DNA of 64,000 nucleotides from Tritrichomonas musculus. Its lineage: Eukaryota; Parabasalia; Tritrichomonadida; Tritrichomonadidae. Position 1 is the first letter of the stretch. Every line of letters begins with the position of its first letter. Position numbers and translations under genes: made by a program. Of the stretch, positions 39,101 through 49,866 are shown in pieces. The notes beneath the pieces are model-generated. The model searched no databases and had not been told where the DNA came from. It saw only the letters and a program-made list of their open reading frames with translations. Location of the stretch: positions 4,340,001-4,404,000 of the forward strand of contig JAPFFF010000011.1 of the NCBI GenBank assembly GCA_039105265.1, read 5' to 3'.

Positions 39101-41447
39101 TAGCCATCATAGGCGTTATTCCAAGAGATCTCACAATCATTTATTACAACATTTTCAATTGTAGAATCAACACATCCAACAGCAGGATTTAAATAAATGG
39201 CACCTCCTCGTCTATCTTTCTTTTTATGGAAGTATTTTTCATAGAGAAGATTGCTTGATGATTCAAAGTCAAAGTTTTCATTGTTTCTTTCTATCTTGCA
39301 TTCAAAAAGTTCAATTTCTTTTATTGTTTGAATAGCAAGTGCTCCTCCATGTCTCGCTGCTTTATTATTATTAAAATTGCAATTCTTAAATCTTACTATC
39401 ATGCCTGCTGTTTCAGTTTGGCATCCAATTTGAATTGCTCCTCCATCACCGTTATAATATGGAGTTTGATCTGCATCTTTAATTGCTATTGGACGGCTTT
39501 CTGATCTATCTTGGTGTGCTTCATTTTTAACAAAGTAACATTTATCAAAAACCAATTCTGATATTCCACTAAATGCCATGCCAATTCCACCACCAAATAA
39601 ACTAGAACATGCGATATTGTTAAAAGAAACATTGGTAATTGTCAATGTGTAATGACCATTCAATATAAATCTGCCAAGATAATTGTCACATCCAGTTAGT
39701 TTAGTATTTTTTACAGTTATATCTTTGAATACAAATGAACTAGTCTGCGTATAAATATAAAAACAACTCTGACTATTCACAGTACATGAATCAAAAAGAC
39801 ACTGCATTACAGAAACTAATTTGGTCTCCTCTTCTGATTCAATAGACAAAGCTGAGTCAACTGATGTTGAAATAAAGCTAATATAAGATATTTCAATTTT
39901 TCCATTACTATGAATTGAAATCCCACCTGAGAATGTGTTAGAATCATAATTAATGGAACAATCATGTATTGTTGTTGATTGAACATTTGATTCTACATTA
40001 ATGACATGTCCAGCATTTCCGCAATTGATAAAGGGACAATTTTTAATTGAAAAAGGTGCATTTTGAGAATTACCTACAACTATTCCAGCATTTTTTCCTT
40101 CATTATTTTCAAAGGTACAAGTGCTAATGTCTATTGTTGGTGTTACTGAAGGTTTGCTGGCTACTGATGGGCACTCAAAATCTGTTTCAATAAAAATAGC
40201 ACGTCTTCCGACATCAGATTTGTTTCTAATGAACTCACAGTTACTTATTTTACAGCCATGATTGACCTGAAGAGAAAGAGCGGATCCTCCTTCTTCTGCT
40301 TTATTGCCAATAAATTAGCAATTACTAAAAAGTATTTTGGAATTTGCATTGTATTGATTCAGGCCATATGAATAAGCACCTCCTTTTTTAGGATTGTAAA
40401 TGTTCTCGAAATAACAATTTTCGAATGTCAAATCCATTTGATTTGAGTGATCGTTGCCAATTGGAGTTTTGATAAAGATTTGTGGACATATGTTCAATGA
40501 AGACAAAGATGATTCATCAACTAAATTATTAATGAATCGATATTTGGTGAATTGAAAAGAAGAGAACTGTGATTGAAAATCAAATTTGATTAAAATGCTC
40601 TCTGAAGGCAATTTTGAATAGTATTATTATCCACATTTATATCAGTTTGTGCAAAATTTACATAAAAGCATCTTCCTTCACATGGTCCCGATATTCCATC
40701 GAATGTGTTTTCTGTTATAACGATTTTATTTGAGTTAGAAGGATTTGATTCATCAATTCCTGCAGAATGATCAGTGAACTCTACACATGCATTACGAAAT
40801 ATGTTTCTTTCGTATTTGTGTTCGTTACATTGATTTGATTTAATGCATCCGCAGCTTTTTGATATGTCAGTAAAAACAATCTCGTTATCTAAAAAGTCAA
40901 ATTTTTGGCAATTAATATTGATAACGTAATTGGTCGGTGAAGTACCACAATCAATGAAGTGACATTCGGAAATTGTAATTAAATTGCCGTTTGATTGTGC
41001 AATATAAATCGAATTGCCATCTTTGCTTGAAATTGAATGATCAAAAGTGCAGTTTTTTATGTTGATACTTTTTTTATTTGAATTGAAATAAATAGCGCCA
41101 CCTTCGTTTGTATCAGAAATATTGGAAAAAGCGCAATTTTTGATATCAAGTTTATTTTCAAAATTTTCCGAAATTGCAATGGCACCGCCTCCATTTGTAT
41201 TATGACTATGGAATATATTAATGAAAATACATATTTTTCATATTGTTCGAGTTTTAATGATTGTGCTTTCACAATAGAAGTATCGTTCAGCATTAAATAA
41301 TCCATCACCTTCTGGCTTATAAGTTTTACCATCCTCATGAAGACAAGTATCTGATGGAGAATTTTCCTTTGTATGTTTATTTCTAACTGATTCTATAATT
41401 ATTATAATATTCATATATGAATTTATTTTGACTTGTTTTTTTATCAT
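36152..41447 (-). pseudogene. Pmp-like surface protein with FSxSxx hexapeptide stalk and TM anchor; broken
   Basis: The order on the minus strand is as follows. First comes a hydrophobic N-terminus (MNIIIII). Pmp-like beta-helix motifs follow at about 41200-38850 (GGGAIAIS, GGAIYFN, GGALAIQT, GGAIYLN). Then come tandem F-[ST]-x-[ST]-x-x hexapeptides from about 38780 to 37190, with only occasional lapses. A short second Pmp-like part (GGGGAIYIN, GGNAVFLI) is next. Near the end are a membrane helix (ISILAIVSIVIFGALTIFVI) and a cytoplasmic tail. I see about seven breaks: in-frame stops near 41238, 40315, 37594 and 36857, and frame changes near 40615, 38405 and 37930. The stop near 36857 turns a GGA glycine of a GGAVFIY motif into TGA. 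Amino-acid pattern is well kept between breaks, so loss is recent. This was a type I surface protein. Confidence 0.8.
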
Positions 41448-41464
41448 AAAAAAATTTTCGAATA

Positions 41465-41471
41465 GAAATGA
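41465..41471 (-). promoter_or_regulatory. Candidate initiator (TCATTTC) of the Pmp-like pseudogene
   Basis: On the minus strand TCATTTC lies with its A 22 bases before the ATG at 41447, matching the trichomonad initiator consensus. Confidence 0.4.
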
Positions 41472-41943
41472 TTTTTGTCTGAAAAGTGCAAATTTTTTGA
41501 TATATCATTTTTTAAATTCAATAAAACCAAGTAATTAAAATATAGTTGAAATATCTGTATCAATTTATACTTTTCAATCAGTTTATATATCATTTTATAA
41601 ATGTATGTATCAATCCTTTGCTTCCAAAATAGAGTTTACCAAATTTAAATTGAAAATTGAAATTGAATATGATATTTGATTCATGCTTCACCTAATGATT
41701 ACACCTCATTTATCATTTATATCTTATTTATAAATATAATATTTTAGCAAAAATGGAGGTACTAAAAAAAAAAAAAAAAAAAAAAAAAAATCGTAATTTA
41801 ATTTGCATTAATGATAGTAAATTGAATAGCTAGGCTTAATATATAATCAATTGATTTCAAAATTAAATTAAAATACGAAAATTGTTCTAATTCATGAATA
41901 TTCTAAAAAAATATGAAATTAAAAAAAATTCAAAACTATTTTA
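41472..41943. other. AT-rich intergenic DNA with a poly-A tract
   Basis: Near 41764-41790 there is an A-run of about 27 bases. No gene is recognised. It separates the Pmp-like pseudogene start from the phosphodiesterase 3' end. Confidence 0.5.
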
Positions 41944-42765
41944 TTAAACTGGCTTTGATTGCTCTATAACTTCTTGTAAAGTTCGCCCTTGCCAATTGGA
42001 AGGCTTCTCGATGCCGAGTGCAGAAATGGCGATCGATGGAATATCGCAATTCCTAAAATTCTTGATTTCAGCGTGAGGAATTCCAGGGCCGCGCATGCCG
42101 AATGAGACAGTCATGTCCTTTGGGTGATCAATTCCATGACCTCTTGGGCCTCCTCCGCCTCCGCCGTGGTCGGTGACAATCATTATCAAGGAGTCTTTGA
42201 ACCATCCTTTGTCTTCGATCAAGTTTATAATTTCAAGAACCTGTTGATCAGTTTTCTGGACCTGCTCTAAGTACAATGGAGTGAAATAACCGTTTTTATG
42301 GCCTGCGTGATCAACATCATCAAAAACAGAAAAAAGTAATTTGAAATCATTTTTTAATATATATGATTTGTCTTTTCTAAAGATAGAAGAATCCGAGCCA
42401 GACTTGAATTTGACTTTTAGACTACGTTCTATTATTCCGTGGTTTATTTGAGGCCATTTGCATATTGATGCTAGGTTGGCACTGGGATATTTTTGGCGAA
42501 CTAAATGAAAAATTGACGGATAAGGAGAATCCATGGGCCATTTATTGTGTTTTGCACTATCATTCGTTATTTTATGTTCTTCTGGTAAAACACCGTGTAA
42601 GATTGTTCCCCAAACCGGCCCTGATACCGGAGGAAATTCGGTTCTACCTTTATTTGTAAATAATCCACGACTAAAAACACGGTCAACACCCGGTAAATTA
42701 ATAATTTCGGGAGAATTTCCCATTCCATCAATTCCTAGTATTATTACTCTATTTATTTCATTCAT
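41944..42765 (-). CDS. Type I phosphodiesterase / nucleotide pyrophosphatase (alkaline phosphatase superfamily)
   Basis: 273 residues from the ATG at 42765. Metal-site motifs of the superfamily are visible: GIDGMG (11-16, first Asp), the nucleophile region VSGPVWGT (47-54), DDVDHAGH (149-156), TDHGGGGGG (198-206) and GHG (209-211). It would hydrolyse phosphodiester or pyrophosphate bonds in nucleotides or lipids; the substrate is unknown. It is short for eukaryotic ENPP enzymes, with no signal peptide or extra domains, and is closer in size to bacterial members. Lateral transfer is therefore possible, though unproven. The gene is intact and more G+C-rich than its flanks. Confidence 0.88.
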   Translation of the reverse strand: MNEINRVIILGIDGMGNSPEIINLPGVDRVFSRGLFTNKGRTEFPPVSGPVWGTILHGVLPEEHKITNDSAKHNKWPMDSPYPSIFHLVRQKYPSANLASICKWPQINHGIIERSLKVKFKSGSDSSIFRKDKSYILKNDFKLLFSVFDDVDHAGHKNGYFTPLYLEQVQKTDQQVLEIINLIEDKGWFKDSLIMIVTDHGGGGGGPRGHGIDHPKDMTVSFGMRGPGIPHAEIKNFRNCDIPSIAISALGIEKPSNWQGRTLQEVIEQSKPV

Positions 42766-42772
42766 AAAATGA
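42766..42772 (-). promoter_or_regulatory. Initiator (TCATTTT) abutting the start codon
   Basis: On the minus strand TCATTTT is followed directly by ATG, which gives a 5' leader of only about 5 bases. This is an excellent match to the trichomonad initiator, and leaders this short are known there. Confidence 0.55.
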
Positions 42773-44311
42773 TCGGAAAATTTTTATTTGAAATTTTGAA
42801 ATGTTATTTGGTCATTCAATGTTTTTTTTTTTTGGCTTCTTTCTATGTTTTAAAACGGTAATCCTTCACATATATAGTATGAACTTCCAACGATGATCAA
42901 TTCTATGGAGCAGGTTAAAAAAGACGAAGAGATTTCGATAACTCAAATGATTTTTATGATATCAGCCTTCATTACATTAAAGTGAACTGAATTGAATAGA
43001 ATTCAATCTATTACTTTATTGTTTGAACAAGGGCTGAATCAAACAAAAAAGTATTAGAATTCCGACTTAATAAATCAGAAATCTAGAGGATGATATCATG
43101 ATGTTCATCCTAAACAACACATTCTATTTTTGAAAGAAATTTCTCATTCTATTTATGTAAAGAAAAATAAAAAATAATTTGTTACATCAGAAGGATTGAT
43201 TTGTGATTTTGCTTATACAAATAGAATTTCCTTCCTCAAAAAAAGAAATATTAGTAACTTATTACTTAAAACAAAAATAAAAATTAATTTAAAATAAAAT
43301 GCATGAAGAAGAAGATTTTAAAAACCACCTTCGAGTAGGCTTGTTAAGTCTCGATTTTCGATATCGATAATTGATGCACTTTTCTGATGTCAATATCAAA
43401 TCAAAAATTTTATCTCTGATATCAATAATGAATAAAAATAAAAGATCGATTATCAATATTGAAAAAATTTTAACGTATCAAAATTTTTAAACTTTTTTAA
43501 CAGATTACTTCACATATCCGTCATAAAATTTAATTAAAGCTTATTCTTTTACATAATAATTATTAGAATATATTTACATAATTACTTTGTGTACGAAATC
43601 AGTCAAGGATCCATATTCAACACTATCAATGGTACATGGAAATATTGTTTTGCTTATTTTGCTGCATACTACAATGATTTGCTCCATTTAAATGACTAAT
43701 CTTTGCTTTTTCTATCTTTTCCGTTAATAGCTTTTTAAATGCTTACCGTATTTAAATGATTTGAATGGTTTATACATTCAATTTATTGTTAAAAAATATC
43801 TTATGAGCATTCAAATTTCAATATTTTTTCTCAATTTTTGAGAGAAAGTTTCTTTCAAAAAGTCATCAGATGGAAAAACCGATTATCTCAATTAATATTA
43901 CATAATATTGACTGAATACAAAATATAAGCATTCAAACTATAAAACCTTTAATTTTATTTGTGCATTACATTAATCAGGTATCATTATTTTTATTAAATC
44001 TATTCAGAAAATGGCGTTTTTTAGAGTACTCTTTGAAAAAGTGATTTATAAAAAAGTGATTCTTACCGCCAGCCGCGGGGTCTCGGCTTCGCTCGACGCC
44101 CGCTAGGCGGTATGTAGCCTCGGTAAAAATTATGTAAAAATATAAAAAGATTAAAAATAATTTTATTTTTTAATTCTCTCAAAAATAAAAATAATTGAGA
44201 GAAAAAATTATTTTCTTTCAATTATTTGAATGTTCTTACAAAAAGTCTCTTTTGCTTATTCTGTACCTAAAATGTCTTCTATTTATATACAGATACTAAT
44301 TTAATATCGTA
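42773..44311. other. AT-rich DNA with a GC-rich patch and a MITE relic
   Basis: No gene is recognised. About 43335-43500 is a decayed relative of the MITE at 35406 (TAGGCTTGTTAAG, then GATATCGATAATTGATG). At 44064-44125 a GC-rich patch stands out and contains TACCGCC ... GGCGGTA. It has no tRNA-like arm structure that I can see. Confidence 0.5.
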
Positions 44312-45997
44312 ACGTAATTTTTTATCGTAACGTTATTTTTTTTATTAGAAAAATTTTAAAATATAAAAATCTAATTTTCTAAATATGTATTGAAGATACT
44401 TTATTATAAATTATATCAATATATTTGTTACGTAATAAGTAATATATCATATCATAATAAATATGAAATTCTTCCATATTGAGTGAGTTTTTCATTAAAT
44501 TAATCAAAAAAATAAAAATGAATTATTTCATGATACATTGAATTACCTTTCAATTTAAACAAATACATAGCATCTATATGCAATAGCAATTAATATTTCT
44601 TCATAGAGATTAATTGTAAAACTATTCGATTGTGATAAAATAGAACAAAACAAAACTAAACGACCGTTTAAAATTAAATTTAAAAAATAAATGTGTCTTT
44701 TTAGGATGCTTAAGTTATTAAAATCAATTGATATTTTAATATATATAATCCATATTATAAATAAGTATATATCCGGATTAAATTCTATTGTTTATGTTTT
44801 CTTTCTTATGAAAATTTTTGATTATTTGTTTTTGAAATTTCTCAATAATAAGTACCTCAGTCATTTTTATAAAAATCAGTATTATCTTCAATCATTCAGT
44901 ACCAATTGCATATAACAGCTTATATATTTCTAATAATTCATGAAAATAATATTTTATAAATGAGATATGTGCATTTTGATTGAAACAAGCAAAATTTCAG
45001 AAATATTTCAAACGTACATGATAACTTTTTTAATTATTATTTTCGAAAAGAATTATATATATCAAATGTTTTAGGCTAGTATTTAGATATTAAAGACTCC
45101 TTAAGAAACTTTAATTTCTTTTTCAATCATACTTTTTTTAAAAAAAAATAATTATTTATTTAATATTAAATTTTTCATAAAATCAACTCAATAACGCAAA
45201 TTAAAACATTTATCATGACATTTATTTGTCTCTATCAATGTTTTAAACCATATTTTTTTCTGTAAATAGTAAACTAAAATTTGGAGAAATAAAAATTTTA
45301 AACTTTTCACAGTTGTTCGAATAATCTAACTTTTTTTGTTCTCCTTCCTATTTTTTCATGATATAATTATTAATATTATTGATAGTTCACTGCCAACTAT
45401 TATAACATATTTGTTATTTTAAAAAAAAATCCTATAGGAAACTTTAAAAATAAATCACCTTGTTTTTGATTCTATATTTGAAAAATTTCTTTAAATAAAC
45501 TGTCTTTTTGAATTCAAAAGTAAATGTTTGAATTACAAATGTATTGTATTTTGTCTATAAATCTAAAAATATGGTATTCTTTTAAATATAATAAGGACTA
45601 TTCATAGAAATACTATATTTTATTTTTTAATTTAATTTTAAACGGTCGTTTAGTTTTGTTTTGTTCTATTTTATCACAATCGAATAGTTTTACAATTAAT
45701 CTCTATGAAGAAATATTAATTGCTATTGCATATAGATGCTATGTATTTGTTTAAATTGAAAGGTAATTCAATGTATCATGAAATAATTCATTTTTATTTT
45801 TTTGATTAATTTAATGAAAAACTCACTCAATATGGAAGAATTTCATATTTATTATGATATGATATATTACTTATTACGTAACAAATATATTGATATAATT
45901 TATAATAAAGTATCTTCAATACATATTTAGAAAATTAGATTTTTATATTTTAAAATTTTTCTAATAAAAAAAATAACGTTACGATAAAAAATTACGT
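44312..45997. repeat. Large inverted repeat: two near-identical arms of about 378 bp around a 0.93-kb core
   Basis: The left arm is 44312-44690 and the right arm about 45620-45997. Both start from the outside with ACGTAATTTTTTATCGTAAC and end inside with AACGACCGTTTAAAATTAAA. By eye they differ only by a base or so at the inner edge. The AT-rich core has no convincing gene (the longest open stretch, at 44691, is low-complexity). No clear target duplication is seen. It could be a non-autonomous TIR element, a foldback element or a recent palindromic duplication. Confidence 0.85.
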
Positions 45998-46031
45998 AAA
46001 AATTAAAAAATTAATTCAAATTTTTTTTATT

Positions 46032-46187
46032 CTATTGTATGACGCATGATGGAAAACATTGAGAGTTTCTAATTATTTCTACATTTGGACTAATTCCTAA
46101 ATTTTGTAGATTTATATGTGGATGAAGTACTATTTGCACTAATGATTCACATCCATCGAAAGCATGTTCACCCATAGATTTAACTGA
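46032..46187 (-). pseudogene. BspA-like leucine-rich-repeat fragment
   Basis: The minus strand reads VKSMGEHAFDGCESLVQIVL, then HPHINLQNLGISP and so on to a TAG at 46032. The MGEHAFDGCESLVQIVL text matches the LRR_5/BspA pattern (IGxxAFxGCxSLxxIxIP). Upstream the frame runs into AT-rich DNA without more repeats. It is therefore the last piece of a BspA-like surface-protein gene, cut off about 260 bp from the Polinton 2 end. Confidence 0.5.
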
Positions 46188-46448
46188 AAATATATTTCGT
46201 TTATATAATAATAAAAATATAAATTAAATCTTATTTGTGCATTGAATAAAATGAGAGTTACGAACTTATTTAACACCATATCCCTGAATTCCAAAAGGTG
46301 AGAAATTTTTTGCACGTTAAAATATTCCTTTTAGGTTAACAAAGATTTTCTTAATTCGTTAACTTATAAAAACATAATGTAATTTTAACTCTCATTTTAT
46401 TTGTTTTCTACCAACAAATCAAAATAATGTAATTTTAACTCTATTCTT
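46188..46448. other. Flank of Polinton 2 with a small direct repeat
   Basis: The phrase ATAATGTAATTTTAACTCT occurs twice (around 46374 and 46425), the second directly against the element end. Otherwise it is AT-rich and non-coding. Confidence 0.5.
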
Positions 46449-46688
46449 AGTTAGTATATAAAAGTCATGATTTTAGACCTTCGGTCAAAAACCCTGACTT
46501 TTAACAAAATCACCGAGCCCTTACAAATGCCGACTTACAATTTCATTTATCAAGCATAACACAAAATTTAATGGTAAAAATGACCTCCTAAACCAATAAT
46601 TGCTCACAAATTACATTTATACATTATAATTTATACTAATGCATAAAAGCGAATGCATAAATGCAAACCGAAAATAATTTTTAAAAAA
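46449..46688 (+). repeat. Left terminal region of Polinton 2 (TIR, partner outside window)
   Basis: The first 40 bases align with the outer TIR of element 1 with substitutions. The rest has no recognisable similarity. Its length as a TIR cannot be fixed without the right end. Confidence 0.6.
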
Positions 46689-46920
46689 TTTTAATAACCG
46701 TCCGCAGATTCCGCAAATAACGAATTAATCTTTAATAACCGTCCGCAGATTCCAACTAACGAATTAATTTTTAATAACCGTCCGCAGATTCCAACTAACG
46801 AATTAATTTTTAATAACCGTCCGCAGATTCCGCAAATAACCGTTATATATAAATTAGAATCTGCTAACCGCTGCGGAACATTGAAATTAATAATAACCGT
46901 CCGCATATTCCGCAGATAAC
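46689..46920 (+). repeat. Subterminal tandem repeats with AACCGTCCGCAGATTCC
   Basis: Four full units and one variant of TTTTTAATAACCGTCCGCAG with ATTCC and ACTAACGAATTAA (spacing about 54 bp) lie just inside the element end. The G+C-containing core recurs exactly while the AT linker varies, suggesting a bound motif or a minisatellite. Confidence 0.85.
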
Positions 46921-46944
46921 AAAAATTTTATAAAAATTTTTTCG

Positions 46945-47105
46945 AAAAAAATATTTTATAAATAAACGTTCTCCAAAAAAATTTTATAAATAAACGTTCT
47001 CCAAAAAAAAATATTTTATAAATAAACGTTCTCCAAAAAAATTTTATAAATAAACGTTCTCCAAAAAAAAATTTATAAATAAACGTTCTCCAAAAAAATA
47101 TTTTT
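46945..47105 (+). repeat. Subterminal tandem repeats with ATAAATAAACGTTCTCC
   Basis: Five copies of a unit of 27-31 bases (A-run, then ATTTTATAAATAAACGTTCT and CC) lead directly into the first gene of the element. Confidence 0.88.
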
Positions 47106-47117
47106 AAAATATTTAAA

Positions 47118-47408
47118 ATGGATAGTGAATTTTCAAATATAAAACATTGGGTAAAAGGCATTCAAAATATGATTTATAAATATCCAAATGAGTATCATCA
47201 TTATATACAAAATATTAAAAACTTATTTGTAAATAAATTAACCGAAGATAATAAGAATGAAACCGTTAATAACCTATTATTATTAAATGAGTTCGAACAA
47301 ACAATTCAAAATATGCTTTATCAATATGAAACACTAACAAATGATATTTTAAAATATATAACTTCAATGCAATATAAATTAACAGGTATAACAATATTAA
47401 ATGATTAG
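47118..47408 (+). CDS. Small helical protein of Polinton 2, function unknown
   Basis: 96 residues (MDSEFSNIKHWVKGIQNMIY). It is mostly polar and probably all-helical, with a clean ATG directly after the subterminal repeats. No counterpart is seen in element 1 and no domain is recognised. The codon use resembles the neighbouring conserved genes, so it is likely real. Confidence 0.55.
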   Translation: MDSEFSNIKHWVKGIQNMIYKYPNEYHHYIQNIKNLFVNKLTEDNKNETVNNLLLLNEFEQTIQNMLYQYETLTNDILKYITSMQYKLTGITILND

Positions 47409-47486
47409 ACTAATTTATTTTTCAATTATACCTCAGGTTTAAAGTCCGTTCACATATCATAATATAGATATTTAATAATATAATAA

Positions 47487-48923
47487 ATGTCAATATTAGC
47501 TAGAACCAATTTTAAAGGTGTGAAACTTGATAAACTTAATCAATATATAAGATTAATTAATGAATCATTAAACGAACAAATTAATATATCTACGTCATGG
47601 CAAGGTTCAGTTTCAAATTTAAAGAATTTCTTAAATGATAATAATTTTGCACTATATGAAGGTTCAAGAATAAATGATAAATCAATTTCAAATTTTGTTT
47701 CTAGATTAAATAATTTTCAAAACAAAAACGATAATTTAAATTTTTTAGCAATTAATAAAATGAATAAATCGAAAATTCCGCAATTAATAAATAATGTTTC
47801 TCAATTAAACCAAATGCGGGATCAATCATACGCTAGCTTGGCAGAAAATAACATTAATAAGAAAGACTTAACGAAAGCATTAACTGATATGGCGTTTTAT
47901 CGTGAAAGAATGGAGGCAATTAAACCAACGAAAAAGGCTAAACAAAATAAATACGGTAATTTTGGTATGGATGACTTAATTAATATTGTCTCTAAATTAA
48001 ATCAAGATGTTAAACAAATTAAAGATGCTCAAAGTGTTGTAAGCGCTAATGAATGGATTAATCGTCATGGATACGATGATTTATATGAAGCTACTGGTCG
48101 AGATTTAGATGGTGATGGAACACCTGAAGTTGTCGTACAAACAAAAGCAGGTAAGAAACCTGTAATCGTTAATGGATATACAACCGTTCCGTCATTATTC
48201 CCATATCGCAATGCTTATTATAAAGCTTACCCATCTGTAGACCAACGTAAAGAAGCTCATAAACAAGGTTTAAACTTAAGAGGATTTATTAATAATATAT
48301 ATCATCCTGAATTTGATGAAACAGGTCGTTCAGTCATTAATTATTCAGGTGAAGGTTGGCAAGACTTTGAAACAAGATTAAAAGCTGCTGGCATCGATGA
48401 AAAGCACTTAATCAAACCAAAGAAACGTTCAACTTATAAGGCATTTGTTGGTAAGTGTATCTCTCCAATTTATCTAGGTATCAAATACCTCAACGGTGTA
48501 AAATTACCATTCACACTTACACAAATGGCAACGGTTATATGGAATCAATTTGCTTTACTTCCTGCAATGGTTTATGTTTATGGTGAAAGTGTTATGAATG
48601 TTAATGAGGATCAATGGAAGACTTTAAGAGGAAAGAAAGCCGTAAAAGAATCTATTGAGTTCATAGTTCACGATTATTTAATTAATCCTGTAAAAATTGG
48701 TGAATTTGTCCCTACAGCGTGTGAAATGTGTAATAAATCCGGACTACCAGTTAACCCTGAACATATTCCATTAGTTGCTAAAGCAACAATTGCAATAATA
48801 CTTCGAGGAATAAATGCATTACCACCAAATCCAAGTGATTTTAATAAATGGTTTGATGCTAATGTTCAATCACAAGTACAAGCATTACAAACATCAGCAA
48901 TTGTAGAAGAACCTGAAGAATAA
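47487..48923 (+). CDS. Conserved Polinton protein with Ca-binding-like DxDGDG loop
   Basis: 478 residues, the homologue of 18029-19378 in element 1. It shares GMDDL, the loop RDLDGDGTPEVVV followed by VNGYTTVPSLFP, and the C-terminal helical part (KCISPIYLGIKYLNGVKLP). The N-terminal 150 residues are unrelated to the poly-Gln N-terminus of the element 1 protein. It is first in the capsid/packaging block, ahead of the ATPase, and a structural role is inferred. Keeping an EF-hand-like loop in two diverged copies suggests metal binding. Confidence 0.75.
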   Translation: MSILARTNFKGVKLDKLNQYIRLINESLNEQINISTSWQGSVSNLKNFLNDNNFALYEGSRINDKSISNFVSRLNNFQNKNDNLNFLAINKMNKSKIPQLINNVSQLNQMRDQSYASLAENNINKKDLTKALTDMAFYRERMEAIKPTKKAKQNKYGNFGMDDLINIVSKLNQDVKQIKDAQSVVSANEWINRHGYDDLYEATGRDLDGDGTPEVVVQTKAGKKPVIVNGYTTVPSLFPYRNAYYKAYPSVDQRKEAHKQGLNLRGFINNIYHPEFDETGRSVINYSGEGWQDFETRLKAAGIDEKHLIKPKKRSTYKAFVGKCISPIYLGIKYLNGVKLPFTLTQMATVIWNQFALLPAMVYVYGESVMNVNEDQWKTLRGKKAVKESIEFIVHDYLINPVKIGEFVPTACEMCNKSGLPVNPEHIPLVAKATIAIILRGINALPPNPSDFNKWFDANVQSQVQALQTSAIVEEPEE

Positions 48924-49026
48924 ATTTTAAGAAATGTGTTAATATCTAATTTCAGTTAATGATTAATAAACATAAAATATATATTTATCAATAATTAAAA
49001 TAAACTTTAGCATTAATATATAGAAA

Positions 49027-49866
49027 ATGAACACATCATTAGAGAATATGGTTAAAAACCATGTAATGAATACGTTAAAAACGTATGCTATGGAAACAAA
49101 CGAAAACTTAATAAGTGAAATACACCCAGAAGTTAATATTAGGTTAAATAGTGTTAATGTAATTGTTGGCAAGCAATCATCCGGAAAAACAGTTATAGCT
49201 TTAAAGGAAATAATAAAATTAGGGGTATTAAATACTCATCATCTATTAGTATATATTACAAAAGACGGCAAAGAAACAGACCAAACATTTTTGGCACTAA
49301 AACCTCTTCTAATGATTCCTTACGTTATCGTTAGTGAAAAAGAAGCCGTCGAATTCACGAAAGATTTAATCTCAGCAAAGCATTTATATAACCTTATCAA
49401 ACGGGAAAACTTGGAGGATAGAATCGATGACCAACAAAAAGAGGATATGTTCCAAATGTTAGCAATAAATGATTTTAATAAAAATATATTGCACACCATA
49501 GTATTATTCGATGATATTTCAAATAGTAAATTATTTTCAAGTGAAGAATCATATTTTAGTCAATTGATTCGTCGATGTCGTCATGTTAATATTTCATTCT
49601 TTCTATTAATTCAAGGATGGAAAGGTCTAAAACCGCATGTTAAAAATGAAATATCAACATTATTTATATTTCCATGTTTTAATAAACAACAATTACATTA
49701 TATTTATTCTCAATCAGCAAGTAATTTAGCATTTGATGAGTTTTATGAAATGTATTCAAAAATATTAAAACGAAAAACAGAAAATAAGGAATGTCATCCT
49801 TATATGTTAGTAAATGTTGTTGATGGAGGTGATACATCAATTGAACTTGACGAAGTTGTTTCCTGA
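49027..49866 (+). CDS. Polinton 2 packaging ATPase (FtsK/HerA-like, A32 type)
   Basis: 279 residues. Walker A is VGKQSSGKT and Walker B is TIVLFDDIS. The segment SQLIRRCRHVNISFFLLIQG is nearly the same as in element 1. It would pump DNA into the particle. The 3' end overlaps the convergent small gene by 67 bp. Confidence 0.9.
   Translation: MNTSLENMVKNHVMNTLKTYAMETNENLISEIHPEVNIRLNSVNVIVGKQSSGKTVIALKEIIKLGVLNTHHLLVYITKDGKETDQTFLALKPLLMIPYVIVSEKEAVEFTKDLISAKHLYNLIKRENLEDRIDDQQKEDMFQMLAINDFNKNILHTIVLFDDISNSKLFSSEESYFSQLIRRCRHVNISFFLLIQGWKGLKPHVKNEISTLFIFPCFNKQQLHYIYSQSASNLAFDEFYEMYSKILKRKTENKECHPYMLVNVVDGGDTSIELDEVVS

Noticed and set aside
43335-43500. Second complete MITE copy
   Set aside because: The left end matches, but I could not find the right end or a target duplication, so it is recorded only as a relic.
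44064-44125. tRNA gene
   Set aside because: There is no acceptor stem with D, anticodon and T arms, and no GGTTC-type B box in the right place.
44312-45997. LTR pair of a retroelement
   Set aside because: The two arms are inverted rather than direct, and there is no coding capacity between them.
46176-46200. 3' splice site (TTTTCAG) before the BspA-like fragment
   Set aside because: The conserved extended branch/acceptor motif of trichomonads is absent.
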